In this document: piece by piece, positions 33,654-41,675 of the stretch
Layout of the letters: each line of letters opens with the position of its first letter
Position numbering within the stretch: position 1 is the stretch's first letter
Translations under genes and position numbers: made by a program
NCBI GenBank assembly: GCA_951213105.1
Contig: OX578145.1
Span: 11,724,707-11,788,706 of the forward strand
Source of the DNA: Amaurobius ferox
Taxonomy: Eukaryota > Arthropoda > Arachnida > Araneae > Amaurobiidae
Direction of reading: 5' to 3'
Length of the DNA: 64,000 nt
The notes under the pieces: model-generated
Seen by the model: the letters and a program-made list of their open reading frames with translations, nothing else
Databases searched by the model: none
What the model was told of the DNA's origin: nothing

Positions 33654-36545
33654 TTAATCATTTTTGTTTTTGGAAATTTGATTACAAAAATTTAATGCTA
33701 AAAATTCCTCAAACATTTGGCAAATCTTATTAATGTACTGCCTATGATGTATAAAAATTTTGTTATTGATTTCAGCAAATTCCACACCTAACAGTTTTTG
33801 GACCTTCCCTAGAGATTTGATATCAAATTCTCCCTTTAGCAAAGAAACTACATGATCAATATCACCTATTATTTCTATGTTGCTTGCCTCTGGCCTGGAT
33901 TTGATATCCCTCTTTTCTCTGAAGTTAAACAAATTTTGGTCATAATGTATGTTAGCCTTAGCACAGAATTTTTTAACATCATTATGACTTCTCAGCCTAT
34001 GTTTATCACCCCTCACTGAGTAGTAAACATCAGTTCGAGTTCCATCAGGCCTGGGTACAGCTTTCCTTTCCCAATCTATGTTTGAACAGGGGGTCAGATC
34101 GGAATCAGCAGGAGAGTCCTCTTCCTCACTAGTATGACTAGTGTCATGGCTCTCACCTGCTTCTTCCTCTGACTCACTATCCAAACATCCCGATCCTGAA
34201 TCTGATGTTCGAGTAAAACCCGATTTCTTTTGGGTGAAGTTTCTAGGTCGAATGGGGTCCAGGACGCCTTCCGCTGCTTCCATCTCCTCAAAACGGACAT
34301 TGCTTATTTCTAATATTTTTCCTTCTTTCACAAGAAGAATTCTATAGCCCCTGGTATTTTCTGCATATCCTACCATAACTCCCAGTTGAGCTCTTAGGTC
34401 TAGCTTCTTCCTAAGCTGTTTTGCAATACCAGCATAAGCCTTACATCCAAAAACTCTGAGATGGGATACAGCAGGCTTCTTCCCATAGTACAATTCGTGT
34501 GGAGTTTTAACTTTAAATTTATGGCAAATCCTGTTCTTTGTATAAGTAAAACATAGGATTGCCTCTGCCCACATTTTGTCACCAACTTTGCTTTGATTAA
34601 GCATTGCCTTGACACAATCTAACGCTGTCAGGTTGAATCTTTCAGATACCCCGTTTTGTTCGGGTGTATAAGTGTTAGATCGTTCATGCTTAATCCCTAA
34701 CTTTTTCAAAAAAGCTTTAAATTGACCGTGACAAAATTCCATGCCGTTATCAGTACGGATGCACAAAATCTTTTTGCCTAATTGTCTCTCCTGACAAGCT
34801 TGAAAATCCTGAAAAACTTTGAACACATCTGATTTTTGTTTTAAAATAAAAACAAACACCTTGCGGCTAAAATCGTCTGTAATAGTCAAGAAGTATTTGT
34901 TTCCCCCCAATGAAGCTACAGGCATTGGACCACAAACGTCCATGTGCAGTAATTGCAAAGGTTCTGTAGATCTAATCCTGCCTATTGGTTTGTACGAAAC
35001 TCTTTTAGATTTTGCAAGTTTGCAATGAATGCAATTTACTTTTGCATATTTTAATTTTGGGAGTCCGTTTGCCGCGGAAACTTTACTTGTTTGGTGCAAG
35101 TAGTCTGAGTTAATATGGCCATATCTTCTATGCCATAATTCAGTTTTGTTCAGAATTTCAACTGTTGAACCACTAATTTTATTTGACTTTGATTTTAAAT
35201 CAGATTTGTTTTTCCTTTTATTCAAGTTAGGCTTAATTTTGTTTTGACTTTGACTATTTGTTGCAGGGGTTTTTCTAACCTGTTTAGAATTTTTGTCCCT
35301 ATCCTGATCTCCTTTACGGCCCTCAACACTACTATTTAAACTTTTAGTTGAGTACTGTGGTTTTAAGAAATACAATCCTTCTTTACGTTTAGCGTAAAAG
35401 AAATTTTCTCCCTCAGGAGTCTTAAACCATAGAACACCTTTGGCTGCACTAAAAGAATAGCCCTGCTCTTCTAATACAGATGCGGCCAACAAGTTACGCC
35501 GTAATTTTGGTGAATACATAACATTTTGTAGCACAATATTATTTGTATGATCTTTAAATTTAACATACATGTTCACCGTTCCAATAGCCTCAACTGGGCT
35601 TTCCATATCACCCACTGCTAGCGACATAGATGTATCCTTACATTTATCAAATTTTGAAAACATTTTAACATCATTACAAAAGTGTCGCGTAGCAGCGGTG
35701 TCAATCACCCAGCTGAGCCTATTGTCAGGATTATCAACAATATTAGCTTCTACATTTATATTTGAAAATACTTCAATAATACTAGAGCTAGTCATCTTTT
35801 TCAATTTTGGGCATTGTGCCTTTACATGACCATTTTTATTACACATAAAACATGGTCCTATGACCTTAATAGACTTTTTAACTTTGGTAACATTTTTGCA
35901 TTTAGCGTTAACATTTGAAAAATATACAGATGAATTGGAACTTACATTATTATTGTCATGATCCTTCCTCAACTGTCTAATCCTGCCCTCCTCCAGAGAA
36001 AGTTCTTTCTGAATTTTATCCAATTTAAAATCAGTATCGCTCCAGCGATAAATGATTTGGATGATACTCTGGTACTGGGCTGGGAGATACCGGATGGCTT
36101 GGAATGCCACGTACACATCCTCCACGGGGTGATTCACGTTCTTGAGCTTGGTGACAGCTTTCCTTATCCTCGTACAGAATATGTCGATGGGCTCCTCGAT
36201 TTCCGGGCGTAGACTGAAAAACTCGTCCAACAGATGAACTAGATTGGCGCGCGTTGGGGCCTCAAAATGCGCCTCCAACTTCTCCCACGCATCCGCCGGG
36301 CTGTCGTCGATGTCGAGCAGTTCTCTGTACTCCGCCGAGATATTTCGAAACAGGATGGAAAGTGCGCGGTCGCTGCTGCGCATGTACTCCTCTCGCTCGC
36401 GGCGTGACGTAGATTCGTCGACTGGTAATGCAGTACGGTTGATGTGGCCGTAACATCCTTCTCCTTTCAGGATAAACGAAATTTCATTACGCCAGGTGAC
36501 GTAATTGTCCCTGTTTAACGCTTCTATGCCGTTGCTCACCTCCAT
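33654..36545 (-). CDS. Copia-A polyprotein: Gag, protease, integrase; RT and RNase H deleted
   Basis: The ATG at 36545 starts MEVSNGIEALNRDNYVTWRN and the frame is open for 963 codons. Domains in order are UBN2-type gag (about 1-200), zinc knuckle CFMCNKNGHVKAQC (about 232), protease VIDTAATRHFCND (about 278), pre-integrase LWHRRYGHIN with CIHCKLAK (about 466-500), and integrase with HMDVCGP (about 528), RTDNGMEF (about 595) and EQNGVSERFN (about 630), so all three acidic positions are kept. An acidic Ser-rich linker follows. Near residue 885, RPEASNIEI jumps straight to GDIDHVVSLL, skipping about 620 bases that encode most of RT including YVDD in Copia-B. A second jump after MFEEF skips about 735 bases of RNase H. 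A full Copia polyprotein is about 1400 residues. Confidence 0.92.
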   Translation of the reverse strand: MEVSNGIEALNRDNYVTWRNEISFILKGEGCYGHINRTALPVDESTSRREREEYMRSSDRALSILFRNISAEYRELLDIDDSPADAWEKLEAHFEAPTRANLVHLLDEFFSLRPEIEEPIDIFCTRIRKAVTKLKNVNHPVEDVYVAFQAIRYLPAQYQSIIQIIYRWSDTDFKLDKIQKELSLEEGRIRQLRKDHDNNNVSSNSSVYFSNVNAKCKNVTKVKKSIKVIGPCFMCNKNGHVKAQCPKLKKMTSSSIIEVFSNINVEANIVDNPDNRLSWVIDTAATRHFCNDVKMFSKFDKCKDTSMSLAVGDMESPVEAIGTVNMYVKFKDHTNNIVLQNVMYSPKLRRNLLAASVLEEQGYSFSAAKGVLWFKTPEGENFFYAKRKEGLYFLKPQYSTKSLNSSVEGRKGDQDRDKNSKQVRKTPATNSQSQNKIKPNLNKRKNKSDLKSKSNKISGSTVEILNKTELWHRRYGHINSDYLHQTSKVSAANGLPKLKYAKVNCIHCKLAKSKRVSYKPIGRIRSTEPLQLLHMDVCGPMPVASLGGNKYFLTITDDFSRKVFVFILKQKSDVFKVFQDFQACQERQLGKKILCIRTDNGMEFCHGQFKAFLKKLGIKHERSNTYTPEQNGVSERFNLTALDCVKAMLNQSKVGDKMWAEAILCFTYTKNRICHKFKVKTPHELYYGKKPAVSHLRVFGCKAYAGIAKQLRKKLDLRAQLGVMVGYAENTRGYRILLVKEGKILEISNVRFEEMEAAEGVLDPIRPRNFTQKKSGFTRTSDSGSGCLDSESEEEAGESHDTSHTSEEEDSPADSDLTPCSNIDWERKAVPRPDGTRTDVYYSVRGDKHRLRSHNDVKKFCAKANIHYDQNLFNFREKRDIKSRPEASNIEIIGDIDHVVSLLKGEFDIKSLGKVQKLLGVEFAEINNKIFIHHRQYINKICQMFEEFLALNFCNQISKNKND

Positions 36546-36684
36546 AGTCTTTAACTGTGACTAGAGTGCGTTGTTTACCTTTCTGCTTGATGCAAATGGC
36601 GCCGGTCGCGGCCCCCGTCGATGGAATTCACAACTCTTCACTGCTGCTTTATCACGGATAAAAGTTATGGCCTTGACATACTAC

Positions 36685-36695
36685 GGCCCATAACC
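36685..36695 (-). promoter_or_regulatory. Copia-A primer binding site (initiator Met half-tRNA)
   Basis: Just inside the 5' LTR the minus strand reads GGTTATGGGCC. This is complementary to the anticodon arm of initiator tRNA-Met (GGCCCATAACC), the primer used by Copia elements through half-tRNA cleavage. Copia-B has GGTTACGGGGCC at the same place. Confidence 0.75.
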
Positions 36696-36698
36696 AAA

Positions 36699-37551
36699 TG
36701 TCGGCGGCTATTGCTGTGTTAGCTGAGCGACTTGACTAGAAAAATTTGAAAGTCATTTGCAGATTTAGCAGTGTTTGGCCATATCCATATCCGAAGTGCT
36801 GGTAAAGAAAATTTTGTAGCAGATGATACGCAGTAGTGATGTGTTTTCTCAAGAAAGCAAGCTCGTTAAACACAAACACAATTTATTTGTTGTGAGATCC
36901 ATTGCATCAGATAAAGTTACAAAATAAAACACTGTAACATTCGTTGCAAAGCAAAACTATATACAATGAGCTAGCAAGCTCATGAAAAAGGTTTTTAACA
37001 TAGTTTATGACTAGGCACACACTCTCAGTTACTATAACATCGGTAAGTAGAAAAACAGCTACTGTACCACACATGCCGTGTACGTTAATGAAGCCACCAT
37101 CATCAGGTCACACGTCATGGCTTTAGAAGTTAGACTACTCTCTACCGATCAAGGTCTGCCTTCCATACAAGGTCTTTCACCGTCGATCACCGTCTGATCG
37201 ATCTGACTATACGTCGAGTCTTAAGTCTGCATAACTACAAGATCTTAAACTCTGAAAAGTCTCCCACGTCTACTACATGGTCAGTCAAGGTCTGTAAAGT
37301 CTCTGAATAACTGAGAATGTGTCCTATCATATATACACTGTGATGGGTACGCTCCGGAACACAACCGTTGACGGCAGCGCCCTCACTATATGCAAATCAG
37401 AATGCGCGCGCGGCGAGATGGCGATTTGCATGAATGGCATGTTCTGTTCCCGTCACGAGTCGTTCACGAGAACGGTAGAACCATTCTAAAAATGTAAACA
37501 CGTTCTCGCGATAACGAGAATCGCGACGAAAACAGAACCAAGTTTCCAACA
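36699..37551 (-). repeat. Copia-A 5' LTR
   Basis: 853 bases; 5' LTR on the minus strand, with promoter-like gtatatatga near 37327-37337. Partner of 31710-32562. Confidence 0.95.
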
Positions 37552-37556
37552 GTATG

Positions 37557-38695
37557 GACCGCAAGAGCGCGAGGAATTTTGGGATTTCCGCAAGAAGGAA
37601 AGGGAACCGGGAGCTACGCCGGAGAAGGGCGAGTACCGATCAGTGAGGGAGCGCACCTCTGCGGGAGGGTCGGGAAAGCAAAAACAGAGATCCGATTGCT
37701 ATGGTTGTGGGTCAGCGTCGCACCTACGACGAGACTGCCCACTGTACGGTCCTAAGGGGACAGGGGTTCAAAGGAACTCAGAGAAATGGGCCAAAAGGGG
37801 CGCCAGATACGAAGTTGGGGGGCGACAGTGCTCCAGAGAAACGGCGCGTATTGCGAGCGCGAAGGCCGTGAGTAAGGAATTGGAGGATTCGGATCATGAA
37901 GAAATATTCAGGGAGGAGAGCGGTCGTGCAATTCGGGCCGAATTTGTACAGATATGGGACCCAGAAAATGCATTAGGGGGACAGCGTTTCGAGGCAGAGA
38001 GGGTTCAAGTGAGAGTCGAGGGGACCCTAGTGAATGCGGTAAGCGATACGGGCAGTGAAATGGCCATCATCAGAGAGGAAATCCTGCAGGGTAAATCGTT
38101 AGAGGGTGAGACGAAAGTTTTTGTGAAAGGAACTTTTGGGGCCGCTGAAAGGTGCCCAGTGACAAGCGTGAGAATGGCCATAGTCGATGAAACGGGGAAA
38201 GAAAAGGTACCACAGGAAATTCGATGCGTAGTGGTCAAGGCACTTCCCACCGATTTAATATTACCACCGGGGATGATAAAAGAACTATTAGGAAAGCAGG
38301 GAGTTGACAAGGTATCGAATACCGATACCACGGAGAGCGAGCGGATGAAATCTCCGGAGGATAAACATGGGGACCCAACAAGAAAAGTTACTTCCAGGGA
38401 TGCAGCCGGAGAAATTGGGTCATTCTCTCCCGCTTATCTCGCAAAGAGACGGTCGCCCCTACACCCCTCTAAGGTGGAGGATTTTCATGAGGAAGGGGAT
38501 GCGATAGGCCGAAACCCGGACCCCCCAGATTTCGCTACTTCGAAAGAGCGGCTCGGTAGTGAAGGGTTACGAACAGCTGATGAGGGGGAAAGAAGAGAGC
38601 AAAGATCATCGCGAGCGCAGGAGACTCGGGCAAGGAAGATAAACATTCGAAGGGGCTCTGAAAGGATAGCTAGGGACCGATTTGGAGTAGGGTAA
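37557..38695 (+). CDS. Gypsy-type Gag C-terminus, zinc knuckle and protease
   Basis: Continuation, in the same frame, of the Gag at 30746-31709. A zinc knuckle CYGCGSASHLRRDC lies near 37699 and a retroviral-type aspartic protease near 38030 (VNAVSDTGSEMAIIREEIL, active-site DTGS). About 120 hydrophilic residues follow before the stop at 38693-38695. The family normally continues with RT, RNase H and integrase; none is present between here and the 3' LTR at 39400. The tail may be a deletion junction of the missing pol. The product could supply particles and protease but not cDNA synthesis or integration. Confidence 0.85.
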
Positions 38696-39399
38696 TCCTA
38701 GAAATGTGGGTCAAATAGCTCTCTCTTTCCTGAGCGGGCTAGGCTGAACACCGGCTGAGACAGTGTTCATTTGTTTGTTTACTTTTGTTTTGTTTTGATT
38801 TTGTTTGTTTTTCTTTGTTGCCACAAGCAGTGCAGTGACATGGAGTAGGTTTTACTTTATTTTTTTTTTTGTTTATTGCTTCTAAGCGACAGGACTGGGG
38901 TAGGAGAAATAACTTTCTCTTTTTGTTTTGGTTTTGGTCCTGGATATTTGGTCCTGGATAAGTTTTATAGTATTTTATGGTGTATTAAGAAATTTTTTTA
39001 TAGGGAGTAGAGGTTGGGTGAGCTTATGTAAATTCTCTGTAGGTAAATTGAGCAGATGAATGTCAGTGGGGCATGTACTATAAGTGCATGGGTCTCTCAC
39101 GCGAGGGTGAGAAGCACTGATTGGGTGAGGGTCACTTACGGACATTCGACGGCAGATATCAGTGCTCGGGTGTGCCTACAGAAGTTTTTTTTTGTGTGTG
39201 TGTGTTCACCTACATCACAGATTCGGGACTCATAACGGGACCCAGTGACAATTGTGCTTCCAATACAATGTGATTTTCAATATGAACAAGTTCATAGTGC
39301 ATAGGAGTAAATAACAGTAACTATTTTGTCCAGACAGAACTTTGTTTGGGCGAAATTTGCCTATTGGGTAGGCAGAAAGTTTCGCTCTTGGGGGGGGCG
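38696..39399 (+). other. 3' untranslated part of the Gypsy-type element
   Basis: T-rich DNA with runs such as tttgttttgattttgtttg and no reading frame, ending in a polypurine tract (tcttgggggggg) directly before the 3' LTR. Confidence 0.75.
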
Positions 39400-40030
39400 T
39401 GTAAGGTTCTGCTGGGAAAAATATCCTGGAGACCTACATGCCAATGATCCCGCACTCTATGTGCGGTATAAGTTCGGGGAAAGGACCCCACACCAACGAA
39501 ATATCTCCCAGACTTTGCACGGAGGTTGTATCATGAATGTGTCAGCACAAGGGCTTAACGCCCAAAGAACGGCAGTGCGGGGACATAAACATGTCGATAT
39601 AGGGACATGAGAAATGTTAATGTGTCACTTGTGGAGCTTAGGCTCAAAATTCGTAGTTCCTAAGAAGACGCCACAGCCAGGGGCCAATGAACTTGATGGA
39701 ATATATATACGGCGGACTTTATTGTTCGTCATGATTCTCTCGGCGAGCAGCCACGACAAACGGTCGCATTTTTGATGCCCCGAGGGTTTCATCGTGATCC
39801 CTCTCGTCTCCACAACATGTCTATTAAGACTTTGAGCTAATGCAATTTCACTTAACATCCATTGTTAGGATGTGTCATCTTGGATCATTCGCCTATGATA
39901 TTTTAGTCTGTAAAATTGTTTAACTGTTAAATTTAAATAAATTCTTGTTATGTTTAAAATAAGTTTGCCGTGTCAGAATCCAAATATGTCTCCTGGTTCA
40001 CTCACTGATTCTCACGGATCGCAACTCATG

Positions 40031-40318
40031 TTGTTGTTGTTGAAACCCAGACCGTCCGACCTACCAGAAAGGTGTAAGGTAACTGTTTGGACGGTCGGGA
40101 AGTGCCACCCAATTTAGACCGGAACCCAGTGGGGGAGGCATCCACAGGGACCGTACCCTCCTTCCCCTACCACCAACCTCTCGGAAGGACTTTCGGACCC
40201 ACATGTTTAACGTGATCGTACTCCGCATGAACACGGCGGCAGTTTTGGCAGTGGCTGGAATCGAACCCGGGCCTACCGAGTGCAACTCCAGCGCGCTAAC
40301 CAATGGGCTACCGCGCCC
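40031..40318 (-). mobile_element. tRNA-headed SINE in the Gypsy 3' LTR
   Basis: Flanked by ggatcgcaactcatg at 40016-40030 and 40319-40333. On the minus strand it begins with a tRNA-like head: A box TAGCCCATTGGTTAGCGCGC (40310-40291) and B box GGGTTCGATTCC (40268-40257). Then comes the body shared with 23197-23450 (CCTCCCCCACTGGGTTCCGG and GGACGGTCTGGGTTTCAACA landmarks) and a (CAA)n tail. It is the youngest datable event in this LTR. Confidence 0.9.
40257..40310 (-). promoter_or_regulatory. RNA polymerase III A and B boxes of the SINE
   Basis: A box 40310-40291 and B box 40268-40257 are both close to consensus. They form the internal promoter of the tRNA-derived head. Confidence 0.8.
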
Positions 40319-40508
40319 GGATCGCAACTCATGTGCAAAATCCGCTCGGGCAACGTTACTTTGTTGTAATTACGCATCGGTTCGATTTCGGTCACCCCAT
40401 CCTGAATATTTGGGGAGAGAGACCGACGGACAGCAATCGTGTTGAGATAATCGTTTTCAACGACGAACGAAACAGAGAATTGCAACAGAGTAGAATAAAG
40501 CATTTACA

Positions 40509-40687
40509 GTTACATTGAAAGCCACAATCAAGCAGCTAGTTTTTGCGGGCTTACATCGCAAGTCAACAATATTGAAACCACTCTAGAGAAATTTTGGAAA
40601 TTGGAAGACGTAAATTTAAATGAACGCATTTTAAGTAAGGAAGCTGAAGACTGTGAAGCGCATTACAAAGCGACACACAGACGCGAC
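40509..40687 (+). pseudogene. BEL/Pao pol segment between two insertions
   Basis: This 179-base piece starts with the Gypsy duplication gttac and ends with the Copia-B duplication gcgac. In the BEL frame it reads FCGLTSQVNNIETTLEKFWK, then LNERILSKEAEDCEAHYKAT and HRRD, the conserved start of BEL/Pao pol between protease and RT (LEKFWELE..., CE.HF..TH.R). It joins in frame with 27767-29569 on one side and 47682-48767 on the other when the two insertions are disregarded. Confidence 0.88.
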
Positions 40688-41480
40688 TGTTGGAAATAAT
40701 CAATACATCGCGATTCACGTTCCCGTGAACGGGCGTTTATGCAAATTTAATATGAACGACTCTTCCCGTTTACCGGCGTGAACCGTGACGTTTTTCAACA
40801 TGAGGTTTCATGCAAATCAGTTCTCAATGCGTACGCATCTGATTTGCATATCCGGGGGCGTTTCCGGAACTGTCCATTCTCGGATATATAGGGCAGAGGT
40901 TTCTTGAAGCAAATGAGAAGGTCGAAAGAGGTCGATCGAGATCAGACGTCTGAAGAAGTCAGACGAGATAGACACTGATGGTCTGATGCAGGCAGACAGA
41001 AATGTTTTTTTTGACAGAAGCACTGCGGAATATCGTTTGACAACGGTGAATAGTCGAAACGGATGCAGATGTGGTCAGTTTGGACCAGCATGTATTGAAC
41101 GTTAAATTTACTTACAAACGTTCGGAAGCCGCTTTAAAGATTTTCCTGATGTTCTATCCTTTGGTTTCCCTTTGCCAAGTGATGGTGGCTGAAATACACG
41201 CAAGTGATAGAGGTAGTATAGTAACTTACTACCAAATGCTTCAAGAAATCTCTGTCTAGTCATTTACAACTAAAAATCTTTTGTACATAGTATATTTTTG
41301 ATGTTTTACGGCATGGAAAATTACCAGGTACGTGTAATATGCCGAGTTGTGTTTTTCACCAAATAAAGTGAACGAAGTTTTTCTTTAAAGCTGGACTTGT
41401 GTACTTTCATAACCCAGCCAACATTTATTGACTCTGACAGTGCGTGCTTTGCTATCTTCAAATTTTAAATTTTTCCAACA
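40688..41480 (+). repeat. Copia-B 5' LTR
   Basis: 793 bases, TGTTGGAAAT...TTCCAACA, with short terminal inverted TGTTGGAAA ends. A TATA-like gatatatag lies near 40883-40891 and an aataaa signal near 41362-41367. Several inverted and direct gacgtctga/agaagtcaga motifs occur near 40945-40965. Confidence 0.95.
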
Positions 41481-41485
41481 GAAAC

Positions 41486-41499
41486 GGTTACGGGGCCAG
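41486..41499 (+). promoter_or_regulatory. Copia-B primer binding site candidate
   Basis: ggttacggggccag lies directly after the 5' LTR. It resembles the initiator tRNA-Met half-tRNA site of Copia-A but has a substitution and an extra G, so priming may be impaired. Confidence 0.55.
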
Positions 41500-41675
41500 T
41501 TCAACGCCCAATAGAGTCATAAGTGCAAGTATCTTTAAAGAAATCGTTCCAGTGTTCAGATGGGGGCCGCACATGGCACCATTTTGAAGTTCGTGTGAAC
41601 AACGAAACGCAACAGTGTAAACGTAAACAGTGTACAAGAACTTTTGCTTCTGCTTCTTCAAAACTACGAGTGGCC

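Larger units (their letters stand above)
31710..37551 (-). mobile_element. Copia-A: LTR retrotransposon lacking RT and RNase H
   Basis: A complete insertion on the minus strand with LTRs of 853 bases each (36699-37551 is the 5' LTR, 31710-32562 the 3' LTR). It is flanked by gtatg (31705-31709, 37552-37556). LTR text is TGTTGGAAAC...GCCGACA on the minus strand. I saw one substitution between the LTRs (near 31834 against 36823), so insertion is recent. The interior is 4136 bases against 5403 in Copia-B. Two in-frame deletions remove RT and RNase H while gag, protease and integrase stay in one frame. Confidence 0.94.
29570..40508 (+). mobile_element. Gypsy-type LTR element, gag-protease only, with nested Copia-A and SINE
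   Basis: LTRs are 29570-30375 and 39400-40508 (the latter enlarged by a SINE). Ends are TGTAAGG...TTTACA. The duplication gttac lies at 29565-29569 and 40509-40513. A G-rich polypurine tract (cttgggggggg) precedes the 3' LTR. Without Copia-A and its duplication the interior is only about 3.2 kb and encodes gag, a zinc knuckle and an aspartic protease; no RT, RNase H or integrase was found. That marks a non-autonomous element mobilised in trans. About 7 LTR substitutions were counted by eye. Confidence 0.85.
39400..40508 (+). repeat. Gypsy-type element 3' LTR, split by a SINE
   Basis: Same sequence as 29570-30375 with a 303-base gain at 40031-40333 (SINE plus one copy of its target duplication). 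Differences from the 5' LTR include g/a near 39667 and t/a near 40381. Confidence 0.92.

Noticed and set aside
40257..40320. Functional tRNA gene
   Set aside because: A and B boxes are good, but the sequence does not form a full tRNA acceptor stem and is fused to a SINE body with a target duplication.
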